This document shows, piece after piece, positions 10,733 to 19,903 of a DNA stretch of 24,963 nt; the stretch's first letter is position 1; each line of letters begins with the position of its first letter. This DNA is from Pleurotus djamor (taxonomy: Eukaryota; Basidiomycota; Agaricomycetes; Agaricales; Pleurotaceae), in assembly GCA_029747585.1 (NCBI GenBank), contig JAPEVF010000672.1, positions 1-24,963 on the forward strand, given 5' to 3'. Below the pieces are notes generated by a model that saw only the letters and a program-made list of their open reading frames with translations, made no database searches and was not told the origin of the DNA. The translations under genes were made by a program, and so were the position numbers.

Positions 10733-11453
10733 CAGCATTGGGTGGAGACGCTCTCGAAACGGCATGCGCAAAGAGAACGGAGGGTTGAGAACGGACGAGG
10801 GGATGCAATCGAGACAGTAGAAGACGGTGATTTCGCGGAGGGAGAGAGGGTAGTACCCAAGGAAGGGTACCGCACAATATCATGGATATGGGCTGAATCA
10901 TCAGAAGAGGACAACAAAGGTAAGTCGCCGCCCATTATAATTTATTTGGAGTCAAGCTGAGGATTGCTACTGTTTTAATCTAGCTCTGCGAGTTGAGTGG
11001 GCAAAGGCATGGGCTTGCGTCAGACGGTGGTCCGAGGAGATTGAGTTGCTGAGGGAGGAGATGAGACGAACGTTGGTTTCCCTCCGGCACCAATCAACGG
11101 AATGGAAAAGCCATGCAGAGCAGGCCGATGCAAATCCTGGGGTTTCCGCGTACGCTTACCATCAAGCGCGTACCTATAACGGGATCGCAGATGCCTTCGA
11201 GAAGATGTGGAAGAATCGGTCAGGACGACGGAAGCCTAATAAGGCGGACAACGGTGACAAAGATGAACCTGAGGACGACGACGAGGCGGGAGAGGATGAC
11301 AGTGATGGCGACGAGGCTGAAAAAGAGGATGACGGTGACGACGACGATGACGAGGCTGAGGAGGATGAAGGAAGTGAGGGAGATGATTCAGTGATTCAGA
11401 CGGGGAAGCCAAGACCTCCGGATAAGATTAAACCTATTCGCGAGGTTAGCTAG
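10733..11453 (+). pseudogene. KDZ-type transposase, C-terminal remnant
   Basis: Two exons joined by a 64-nt GT-AG intron (10920-10983). Exon 1 reads HWVETLSKRHAQRERR and then EGYRTISWIWAE. Exon 2 begins ALRVEWAKAWACVRRWSEEI, then LLREEMRRTLVSL, AYHQARTYNGIADAFEKMW, and ends in a long acidic tail (DDDEAGEDDSDGDEAEKED) and a stop at 11451-11453. The TISWIW, LRVEWAKA.A and EEM.R.L blocks in this order are how agaricomycete KDZ (Kyakuja-Dileera-Zisupton) transposase genes usually end (recalled family pattern). The N-terminal cysteine cluster and the catalytic core are missing. The frame is closed by a stop at 10664-10666 and upstream lies the motif array, so only the last 200 or so codons remain. 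An acceptor-like CTACAG ends at 10735. Confidence 0.7.
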
Positions 11454-11828
11454 ATGAGTTAAGCATGGACAAGTAGGTTAGCTAGACTGTATAATGGATA
11501 ATGAATTAATTAGTTAGCATCACAGTTAGCAATAAGGCATTAGTATGACGACAATGATGAATTACAGCTTCGGGGTTGTTCAGTTAGACATCATAATGAC
11601 TTGTAGAAGGTCCATAATAGAATATTCAAATGACCTCTGTGTTTATAATCAAATATAAGGTGTAGTCATATTCAATTGAGGTAGAATGTATTATAGTAAG
11701 CAGACCATAATGACTTTTAAATCAATAATGAAATGTGGCAATGGCATCTACATTCATAATGAAATATAAAGGCATGGTCATATTGTATTGTGTGAAGCAG
11801 AGGTATACCCACAGGTATATATGATCAA
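11454..11828 (+). repeat. AT-rich tail with direct repeats
   Basis: A gene-free, AT-rich stretch after the KDZ stop. A 35-bp imperfect direct repeat (TATAATSAAATATAARG, later GTCATATT..ATTG) occurs at 11644-11678 and 11756-11790, 112 bp apart. The shorter string CATAATGA recurs at about 11570, 11705 and 11755. GGTTAGCTAGA occurs twice (about 11443 and 11477). It resembles a transposon 3' subterminal region, but no terminal inverted repeat is identified. Confidence 0.6.
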
Positions 11829-12945
11829 TTATAATATGGCCTTGCCAGGGAAAAATGGATTACGTTTAGGGCAACTACCTGCTATATAATTTCTTATTCC
11901 TACAGCAATGGGTGCGTGTACCACCATTACCACCCGCCGTTCGACGAAATTGGTCGGCACCTTTTCAACCTCCTTCATCACATCTCCCACCGTGTACTCA
12001 ACCATTCGCTTTCGGTACTCATTCATCGCGGGCAAGAAGTCATTTTGACGATACGCAATAACATCAGCTCGTTCATGCCCATCAAAAAACAAGGCCTTTT
12101 GGTACGCGGTGTATTGGAAACCTTCACAGTGGAGCCATCGACAAGCTGTGCAGATGGAAACACCCTTGGAACCAGCCTTGAGGTGGATTCGAGGAAATAA
12201 TTCAACAGTCAGATACCGCACCAGCCCCCTTGGCATCTCCTCCGATGTTATTTGANGTTAAGTATTTCTTTGCTTCGTCCGGTATCATTTTGCTCTGCGT
12301 GAAGTCGGCTAGCTTTTGCGGATTCATAGCCCACTTTTCAGATCGAACATACGTGCGCAACTCGGCACAGATGCGTGGATCGTTCAGAAGACTCCAGGAT
12401 TTTCCGTGACAACCCCTCCAAGATACCGGCAGCTCTCGGCGCTTCACCCAGGAGTTCGTCCATGAACAAACCATCCTTCCTCCCCATTTGGCCGAGAATC
12501 CGTGGCTCTCAGCTGCCGACTCGGAGGCTTGGATCGATGTCCGGCCGTTTTTAACAACCATAGACAGGTGGCTTGCAATGGCACGAGCACGGTATGCCTG
12601 CAGGCCATGGACCCCACCACAAAACCCCTTATTATGAGATGGGTCATCCTTTTGTTTGATGCGACATTGGATGTCACGAAGCGCAAGGGTAAGTTCCTCC
12701 TTTTTGTTCTTCTTCTTCAAAGCCTTGGCTGTCCGTACAGGGACAGCCAACTTTCGTCGTTTGGGTGGGGGTGCTACGGAGTCGTTGCCGGCAGTATAAG
12801 AGCAGGAGGCCTGGTTATTGGGTGCGTCTTGAACATCAGTTTCTTCGGTGCGTATCCCTGAGTCCTCAGTTGTAATGTTTTTTTGGAGCGGGAAAAGGGC
12901 AGGAAAACACACCCTCACTGTTTGCCCCACAGCCCACCGCCCAAC
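11829..12945 (-). pseudogene. DDE-type transposase remnant, N-terminal half
   Basis: Minus-strand frame broken only at the N at 12256. Dropping the N joins the two frames as KKYLTQITSEEMPRGLV, giving one open frame from about 12945 to 11829. Visible parts: a basic nuclear-type segment (PPPKRRKLAVPVRTAKALKK), a helical DNA-binding region (ISVMVVKNGRTSIQASESAA-like, near 12540), ELFPRIHLKAGSKGVSICTA, then CRWLHCEGFQY, FFDGHERADVIAYRQNDFLP, and RRVVMVVH. This order matches the N-terminal half of basidiomycete DDE endonuclease transposases, in which VVH is followed by the first catalytic Asp (recalled family pattern). Here homology stops right after VVH (about 11916) and an unrelated tail runs to a stop, so the catalytic domain is lost. 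No ATG opens the frame; the 5' end is probably missing or spliced. Confidence 0.65.
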
Positions 12946-13326
12946 TCAGATATCCCGCCGAAGAGTCATCTATCCGTCTCTGTACTTCGAATGATGTGCA
13001 TAGCACTTATGTATCGTAGTTGTTCGAGGCTACCCTCCCATCTTGCTCCCATCGCACCTCGAGCTTCATAGTCGTGTCTGCGTCGAGACATCGTAGCCAA
13101 TTCCTCGAAATTCCCTCATCTTTGGCTCCCACGTGTCTTGTCTTAAACCAACAGCATCCCTCCAAAGCCTCAAACCCACCTCGACACCCTCACTTCTGAC
13201 CACCTTCGCCACGCACACAACCTGCTTGAAGCGAGCCAAGATCGTTTTGCCCTTTAAGCTTTACCCCGCACTCCAGGGTCATCCCCACACCCCACACCGG
13301 CCACAGGGCAAATCGTAGCTATCAGC
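12946..13326 (+). promoter_or_regulatory. Gene-free upstream region of the ubiquitin-like-domain gene
   Basis: Pyrimidine-rich sequence on the plus strand with several CTCCC and CACCC tracts leading to the ATG at 13327, a composition common in fungal 5' regions. CACGTG occurs at about 13131-13136. No TATA box is convincing and no ORF is supported. Confidence 0.4.
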
Positions 13327-14780
13327 ATGAAGTCCATGTTGAAGCTGGATGCGATTCGCAAGGAAGGGGACGCAGCGCCGCAGGGTATCCACAAGGCTTC
13401 ATCGACAATCAGGACGGATCCAAACTCCAACAACAATGAGTCCATGAATCGTCCCCCATACCTTGAAATCACGACACCAAGTTACCAACTTCAGAATACC
13501 AATACAGGAGATGGAGTTTTCAACAATGTTGTTGGGACGCAAAACAACTACAACACTGTCTATCAAATGTGTCCTCACACGACGGACCATCGCGTTGTCA
13601 CCTACGTAGGATCGGACGCCATCGACGAGGTTCAGCGCACTCTTGACAAGTTCGCGCCATCTTCCTCGCTCGCCTTCAAACCACTTTCCAACCGGCTAGA
13701 TGGTCTCAAAGTCCTCATCCAGCAAAACAGGAAGTTTCTGACGACCCTGGACTCCATACCACAACTGCGAAAATATCAAATCTTCCAGCAAACTGAATCC
13801 CTCCTTGAAAAATGCAATGCGCGCTTTCAGAGACTGTACATTGATCTGGACGACTATAATACTCACATTCAGCAAAAGCTCTCTGGGTGCGGATTCTTCC
13901 GGGCCACATTCCTTCTCATCCACGCCCACTCTTGCTGGGNCCCAAACTTGCCTTGATAAACCGATTTCTTGACAAGATTCAAACAACCCTACAAAATTCT
14001 TACCACCTGTTTGTAATGTACGTGGCTGTGGTTGCGTCCTTTGCTCAATGGTTATGCCCATTGTGATTCATGTGTGGACTCTAGGTCAGAATTTTGGACT
14101 GGGCTTGCCAATGACCAAGTCAACAAAGCCAGAGCATTGCTCCTGAAAGATGCGCATGCCTGCACTCAGTCATTGACCATCAGTTACTTGCCGCCAGCGC
14201 AAATATTTATCCTTGACCACATGGATAGAACACTGTGCATGCCAGTCGAGTTCTGCCACTCATGGACAGTAAATCTTCTTGCTCAAATTTCTTTTGTATA
14301 TCTGAACCATAGTTCAACAGGAATTTAACCTTCTTGTCCAGGTCTGGTGTCAGAACACCCCTGGTGCACATTTCATCCGCAACAACAAGTGGGAGCTTTA
14401 CAATGACCAGAACAATGTTAAGATCACCTTGGGCACCTCATCATTGAAGCTCAAGCAAAACATGAAGTTAGCCATAAGTATTGTTTTGGAGAAAGATGCC
14501 TCATTGCCTGGTGTTTGCCCATACTGCCAGTTGGATAACACCTTTCAACAACCAACAGAGAAACGTGTAATATGGTAAGGATGTTGTTTTGCCACATATT
14601 TGTTAACCAGCACCCTGATGTTTCTGTCAAATTAGCATACGATGTTCCACATCATTTGGCATTTCCTTCATCAAGCAGAAGCCTAGACCAGCAGGTTTGG
14701 GCATTCCTCCCTCCCTTTCTCTGTATCAACACTTTAGAAATTTGGGAAAGCAAAGCCAAGGGCAAGTATCAATTCAGTAG
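13327..14780 (+). CDS. Agaric-type protein with helical N-terminus, ubiquitin-like domain and zinc ribbon
   Basis: Four exons: 13327-14017, 14085-14268, 14321-14574, 14636-14780; GT-AG introns of 67, 52 and 61 nt, all phase-consistent if the N at 13940 stands for two bases. Predicted length 424 aa, stop TAG at 14778-14780. The N-terminus has an Asn-rich motif (GVFNNVVGTQNNYNTVY, about residues 60-76) seen in many agaricomycete multigene families. A helical segment follows (LSNRLDGLKVLIQQNRKFL through PKLALINRFLDKIQTTLQN). Then comes a ubiquitin-like fold (QIFILDHMDRTLCMPVEFCH, FIRNNKWELYND, MKLAISIVLEKD) and a two-knuckle zinc ribbon (CPYC...CIRC). This architecture matches the agaric ubiquitin-like-domain family as I recall it. 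Molecular role unknown. If the N is one base, the frame closes just after it. Confidence 0.6.
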
Positions 14781-15927
14781 GATCTCTCAGGTGAATCAGT
14801 TAGGCTAAACATTCTCTCAGAGTGGGAGAAGACTCTGCTTCTCATCTAGCCTCTCGGGATTTGCAAGAGGGGAGTGGTTTCAAGCGTGTCACTGTCTGGG
14901 CTTTTCATCAGCTGTCAAGAAACACATCCACTCCCACTACAAAACATCGTACCTCTCAAAATAACAAGCCACATTGTAATGATGATGATGATGGTGATAA
15001 TGCAGGTGAAATAGCTGATGCTCACCTGCCTTCACTGCCTGAAGCTACAGCCATCCATCATGCATCATTTAATGACTCACATCCATCTAATGACTTATCT
15101 GCATCTAACAACTCATCTCCATCCATCAACTTACCTCTATCTAACAACTTACCTGCTCACAGTAATCAGCTTCATATTTCAAGTTACTCAAGGCAGCTGA
15201 GAAATTGTTTGTCATGGGTTTACTTGTCTTCCACCCAACCTCTCTAAACACAGGTTTTAGATATACAGACCCATAAAGATATGGATATCCATTTGACATT
15301 TACCAATGTAGGCCCTGTATGTCCTTTCTTTTGTTTCAATCTGTACAACATAATGTTCTAATTCACTTGTTAGGAACATAGACTTAAATGGGTTGCTGCT
15401 GCCTGGGGTTTGCCATTTACATTGGATTTATAAGCAACAAAATTCAAATCTATTTTTTTACAGTTAATGGTGAAGTTATTACTCAATCCCAACCCCAATC
15501 CCAACGGTCACATGCAAGGGACGAAGCAAGCGAAATGACATTACGGCTGCTGGGGGAATGATGTAATGTATTATCGCCTTGTCACAGCACAAGGGGTAAG
15601 GGGAGTTGATAGATTAAGAAAGGAGCTTGGATAAGATGCTGATAAGAAGATTGTAGATAAGATGGACATTATATCGGATTCTGGACCTGCACCTCCCAAT
15701 TTATTTCCCATCACATGCAACACCAGATACATCTTGTAGAATTTAATTAATTAATAAAGAAAATAATCATTTGCGAACCCATCTCTCAAGCACACCTCTT
15801 AAGCACCTTTTCCACCATTTACCACCCTCCGCATACTACACACTACTCACTTGTTAGTACTTACAGCTTTGACTACAATAGAGGACGAAGTGTTGGGGGA
15901 AGAGGAAGGCAATGAGCGCGACCATGA
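14781..15927. other. Gene-free or weakly coding region with a low-complexity ORF
   Basis: A 141-codon frame (14822-15247, plus strand) has an acidic run (DDDDGDN) and a degenerate Ser/Asn/Leu repeat (SNDLSASNNSSPSINLPLSN) caused by a CATCTAAYRACTYA-type DNA repeat at about 15085-15160. It may be a 3' part or alternative end of the preceding gene, or non-coding. From 15250 to 15927 I see no gene. The sequence turns AT-rich (TTAATTAATTAATAAAG near 15750) and may be remains of another transposon, but no ends could be set. Confidence 0.35.
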
Positions 15928-16250
15928 TGTAAGGGGAGAGTGGCCACTGAGACTCAGACGACGATGATGAGGCCCGAGAATCCAAGTCGATAATCAAGGT
16001 GAGGATAGAATATCCTCACCTCCTACTACTTATACAGGGTAGGGTCTAGGGTATCCTATATACGATGACACCATAGTAGCTAAGAACGACATCATGATTA
16101 GTAACTCATAGAAGACGATGGAAGGTGATGGAAGGAAGGATGTAAGCTGTAGACCGGCGGTCCGGCCCGGTACCTAGATGGGGGGTAGAGGGGGGCGGAC
16201 TAAGCAGGCATAGGAGCGAGACAGGGATCACAGGGGTATGTCCCCTTACA
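15928..16250. mobile_element. Short LTR-like insertion with TGTAAGGGG...CCCCTTACA ends
   Basis: A 323-bp block begins TGTAAGGGGA and ends TCCCCTTACA, so it has TG...CA ends and a 10-bp inverted terminus. It is flanked by CATGA (15923-15927) and CATAA (16251-16255), a possible 5-bp target duplication with one mismatch. No ORF inside. It could be a small solo LTR, a TRIM-like element or a deletion derivative of the neighbouring element at 16357, which has related ends. Confidence 0.6.
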
Positions 16251-16356
16251 CATAAGCACTTTGGGGGTCAAAGCAACGCGTCACCGCATTGTCCAGTGGC
16301 GTGTGAATCAGTCACGTGAGGTTGGAGGTTGTGGTTGGCCAACCCAAACCCCAGTC

Positions 16357-17124
16357 TGTAAGGGCAACTCCTTAGGGGCTTAGGGGAAACTTCTAGGTGG
16401 AGGGAATCCAAAGTGTATTAGTAACGAACGGTATAGGTAACTACCTACTCACCTAGGTGGAGGGAATCCGAAGAGAAAAGGCTAAGGATTCCCCTCCACC
16501 GAAGGTGGCTCTATATACTAACTATGGACAGTACCTAATAATTATAAGTAATATGTAACCTAACATGTGTTCTACAGCATTGCTGTAGAGTGCACAATAG
16601 CACCGAATCCCGAGTGAACGGCGTTCGTACGGGATTCGACTTGTAACAAACGAAAGAAGAAAAGGAAAGTGAGAGAGGGAGAAGAGAGAGAAAAGGAAAG
16701 GAGTGAGGGATTGGCGAATCCCGAAATGACGAATACAGTGGGGTTCGGGATTCGTCCGGGATTCGACATGTGTACAAATATACAAGTGTACAAGTCCGAA
16801 GGGTGGCAAGGTTTGACCGGGGTTCGAGGTTGGCAACTTGTGAGGGGCGTAGCTCATGGGGCATTGTAGATTAAGGAAAGCCCTTGCAGGAGGATAATAG
16901 TATAGGTGTATACTACCTCCTGCAACCTTCAGAAGATTGATATGGTCACTTATGGAAGTGGGGTTGGGCGACGAAGGATGGTGATGGGAGCGCGCGTGGT
17001 GCGAATGGCATTCACACCGGGATTCAGGATTCGACCGGGATTCGTGACAGCGATGGTGGGCGGAGAGACCTGTAAGGAGGTGGAAACAGAGGGGCTAGGG
17101 GTTGGAATTGAGTGTCCCCTTACA
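16357..17124. mobile_element. Solo LTR (768 bp) with perfect 5-bp target duplication
   Basis: Begins TGTAAGGG and ends CCCCTTACA. It is flanked exactly by CAGTC on both sides (16352-16356 and 17125-17129), the 5-bp duplication expected from an LTR-retrotransposon integrase. It carries no ORF of note, no polypurine tract and no second LTR nearby, so it is a solo LTR. Inside are a duplicated 17-mer CTAGGTGGAGGGAATCC (16393-16409, 16453-16469) with an inverted partner (16486-16500), an 8-bp near-perfect palindrome CTACAGCATTGCTGTAG (16572-16588), and repeated GGGATTCG octamers in both orientations. Orientation could not be set. Confidence 0.75.
16604..17044. repeat. GGGATTCG/CGAATCCC octamer cluster inside the LTR
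   Basis: The octamer occurs as CGAATCCC at 16604 and 16715 and as GGGATTCG at 16631, 16747, 16758 and 17037, with near-copies such as GGGGTTCG (16740 and 16819). The copies are in both orientations and irregularly spaced. They look like protein-binding or subterminal motifs rather than a tandem repeat. Confidence 0.7.
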
Positions 17125-17210
17125 CAGTCGATCAGATGTCCTCGAAGGAAGGGGATGTAGGTATATGACGGTTTTTATCGGTCAAAAGTCCCAAATGTTG
17201 AAATGAATGA

Positions 17211-17239
17211 GTGATTCACGATAAGTCATCGTGAATCAC
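17211..17239. repeat. Perfect 12-bp inverted repeat (hairpin), then CGTGAATCAC repeats
   Basis: GTGATTCACGAT (17211-17222) and ATCGTGAATCAC (17228-17239) are exact reverse complements around the 5-nt loop AAGTC. The same decamer continues as CGTGAATCACC (from 17240) and a decayed CATGAAACATTGTGATCAC. No T-run follows, so it is not a simple terminator-like structure. Confidence 0.8.
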
Positions 17240-17852
17240 CGTGAATCACCATGAAACATTGTGATCACTAGTAAATAGTAGTGAAGTTCATGAAGTACTG
17301 TGACGCTTGAGGTCGTCATTGATGATCACGACCCCTTCAAATCATTGGAGAAGATTCCCAGATAGGCAATGAAAAGGACAAAGATTTTATTAGCCCCGTA
17401 AAATACGAAAAAATCGAAATAAAGAATCTACTTATACTTTCATCGTTTCCTCGCTGTTTCTTTCCTCCCTCATCTCCTCATTATCATGGATCCTCTGCTT
17501 ACGCTTCCTCTGCACAATTGCGGTTGCAACACCTGTTGCCGATGCCCTGGTTTCAAAGACCACACCTACGAGGTCGGTCCCTAACCTCTCCCCTATTTGT
17601 CCCTCCTGGACGCATCTTCTAGGAGCCCACACAGACGCACCAACAGTGCACCGTTAAAAAGACTGCTTGTGTGTCTGCGGTTGTTGAAGCTGGTGTGGGC
17701 ACGGCGGTAGGGGCAGGTGTGGGTGCGGCGGTTTGGATTCCCGTTGCAGCTGGAGTGGCGGTGGGGTTTATCGCATGTACAGGATTGGGGGCCGGGATGG
17801 GGGACCATTTTTGTTCTTACTTTTTTGTCCCAAAGTGAATGTACCTTTTTGA
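17240..17852. other. Unrecognised region with a Gly/Val/Ala-rich frame
   Basis: No gene is supported. On the plus strand about 17660-17800 reads as a hydrophobic Gly/Val/Ala-rich peptide (VEAGVGTAVGAGVGAAVWIP), produced by GGTGTGGG(C/T)(A/G)CGGCGG-type DNA repetition. The opposite strand has overlapping small frames. This may be the degraded 5' end of the pseudogene that follows. Confidence 0.35.
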
Positions 17853-18368
17853 AAAAGGGCCCCCACTGTTACACCCACCCAGGCTAACCCTCCCCCAACG
17901 CCACCCGCACCAATCACGGCAAACTCAGAAACTACATCAATGCCGCAGGGATCCCCACGCGTACAAGGGATCTCATCAGAGGACATCAAGAAAAACCTCG
18001 ACACGCAAATGGCGCAGAGGTGGGAACGACAGGAGGGGACGAAGATCTTTATCTTCCCCTGGGAACCCGGCTACAACCTCGAAACCAACATGCGCCTCCA
18101 TACCGAGCTGATCAAAGCGATACGCGGAGCCATCGGACGAGGGCCAGCTGCCCCTCCCATTGCCCTTGGCCACTCCGCAAATGCCGAACCAGTCGGACAC
18201 TACAACTGAACCTCCCCACTGTATTTCTGGATGGTCGGAGGCATCTTGCAACACGAAGCAGACCACCTAACCCAACAACAAGTCTGGTCTATGGTGCAGG
18301 GCGCCTAGTCGCCGCTACTTTGGAACAAGTGGCCAATTTGGTTGGGACCGACCCACCAGTCACTTTAA
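17853..18368 (+). pseudogene. Degraded gene of a repetitive agaric family
   Basis: One plus-strand frame reads through a Pro/Thr-rich leader (TPTQANPPPTPPAPITANSE) into IKKNLDTQMAQRWERQEGTK, IFIFPWEPGYNLETNMRLHT and ELIKAIRGAIGRGPAAPP, then stops at TGA 18207-18209. The same frame goes on as SPLYFWMVGGILQHEADHLT, QQQVWSMVQGA, a TAG at 18306-18308, and a Trp-rich tail to about 18368. Resumption of coding-like, Trp-containing sequence in the same frame after each stop points to nonsense mutations in a former gene. The pattern (FxPWxxGY, then a W-rich hydrophobic segment) resembles a multicopy agaricomycete protein family often found among retroelements. Function is unknown and the assignment is tentative. 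Confidence 0.45.
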
Positions 18369-18449
18369 CTTAGACTTTTGTACGTACTGCGTAGAGTGTC
18401 GGGTGAACAAGGTGTTTTTTTTNCTTGAATCTACCATTTCGCTACAAGA

Positions 18450-19903
18450 ATGGGCTGCCCTTCGAAAAAGCAAATAGCTGCTTGGGAAAAACTTGCAAGA
18501 GCGCGAGCAGCGCGAACAAAACCTACAATACCCAGTCCACCACGTGCTGATCCTCCATTAACAACCTTCCCAAGTGAGCCTGGCTTCAAAGTCGAAGTCA
18601 ATGAAATTGGAGAGAAGCACAAGGTCTTCTTCAAGAAGGGCCGCCAAACGTCCCGGGTGCCGAGCCAACAGTCTTGATGCCGACAATATGACTTCATGGA
18701 ACGGGACTGTGTGCCACGAGATTGGCGAAAGTGATGATGAAAACTTCAATTTTGATGAAAGTGATGATGAAGATGATGTTGTAGAGCTGGAAGGGGAAGA
18801 CTTGTTGGCAAGTTTAGAGGCCGAAGCCAAACGGAGGGCTGCTGCATTTCCGGAAGAGATGCAAAGGAAGATATCAGGAAGAGAATGGAAAAAAGCGGAA
18901 TCAAAGTTGCGTGGCCGTTATACTGGGGACTCTGCACCCACAGATCGTCGAAAAAGGGCTGCGGCGCGTAGGGATAGTGTGTCATGGTCTGGTCAGGCCC
19001 ATACCCCTGGCCATTCTAGGGTATTTAGGAGCGTCGGATCTCCTCCATCTCCGCTTCGGAGCTCCGCCCCTATCTCCTATTTATCCTATTTACTCGGTCT
19101 ACTCTGGGTTGACCTCCAGTACTATACTTCGTTCCGCCTCATTGATACCTCATGGTTTCCTCATAGGTAGTATATAAGTGTAGTACTTCAGTACCTTGTT
19201 CTTCAGCTCTAATATTAATGTTCTGCAATCCTCCCTTCTCCACAGAGTGCTAGTCACTAGGGACACGCTCCGACGTCGGCTCCGCCCCTTCTCCGACAAC
19301 AACACCAACTCTGACTTTGTCAGTCTTCATCATCCTCCCTCGTCTTCACTTGGTATCCCATCACCCCGCTCTTCCTCTTGCTCCGACGTCGGACCCCTAT
19401 CTCCGACGTCCTCCGCTCTATAGGGGTGTCTACTAAATTGGAGTCACCCAGCGAGAGATGTGGAGGGCACAACCTATAAGTTGAGGCCAAGACTCCGTTT
19501 CAGTCCTGTTCTAGGAGGCGTAGCTCCGCTATGCTCCGCTCCGACGTCATTCCCACGGTCCTTAGGGGCCTTCCCCTGTCCCTCCAGTTTCGTCCCTAAC
19601 ATGGTGATAATAAAGACATTCAAGAAAGGTCTGAATTTCTTCTTGTTTCTGTACACCGTGCACTGACTTCCTGTTTAAACTTTAGCGAGGGTGCCAGACT
19701 GATGCGTACANTTTTTTAAGCCATGCAAGGATGCCAACAAGAGGACCGAGACCGATTGCGAGGACGCGCCAATGTCTGAGGCGGCAGCTTTTGAAGACAC
19801 GGCGGGCGAGACGCCGGATTCCAGTCATCCGATCGCTTATTATGACTCGAGCGACTCCAAGAACAAAGTACTCTCTGATGATGAAATACCCCAAAGAAGT
19901 TGA
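18450..19903 (+). pseudogene. Transposon-associated family gene, frameshifted and split by an LTR
   Basis: The 5' part starts with MGCPSKKQIAAWEKLARARA (18450). It shifts frame near 18640-18670 into an acidic region (ESDDENFNFDESDDEDDVVE) and the motif REWKKAESKLRGRYTGDSAP, TDRRKRAAARRDS. It is then cut at 18979 by the LTR 18980-19601. After the LTR and one copy of the 5-bp target duplication (19602-19606) the same frame resumes as DNKDIQERSEFLLVSVHRAL, then GARLMRTFFKPCKDANKR (the N at 19711 dropped), an acidic C-terminus (YYDSSDSKNKVLSDDEIPQR) and a stop at 19901-19903. The WKKAE...YTG motif with acidic flanks recurs in basidiomycete multicopy proteins near DDE transposases (recalled). The frameshift near 18650 has no N, so it looks like real decay. 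Confidence 0.55.
18980..19601 (+). mobile_element. Solo LTR, plus orientation (copy 2)
   Basis: 622 bp, beginning TGTCATGGTC and ending CCCTAACA, with TATATAAG near 19173 on the plus strand. It is flanked by TAGTG (18975-18979) and TGGTG (19602-19606), a 5-bp target duplication with one mismatch. Removing the LTR and one duplication restores the reading frame of the interrupted gene, which independently confirms these boundaries. About 98.5% identical to the inverted copy at 8809-9432. Confidence 0.9.

Noticed and set aside
11262..11390. Acidic ORF as an independent gene.
   Set aside because: It is the C-terminal tail of the KDZ remnant in the same frame.
8809..19601. One full-length LTR retrotransposon bounded by the two LTR copies.
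   Set aside because: The LTRs are inverted, not direct. No gag-pol is found between them, and copy 2 has its own target duplication.
8809..19601. Past inversion of the interval by recombination between the LTRs.
   Set aside because: Flanking 5-mers do not pair in the swapped pattern an inversion would leave, and copy 2 flanks restore a local frame.
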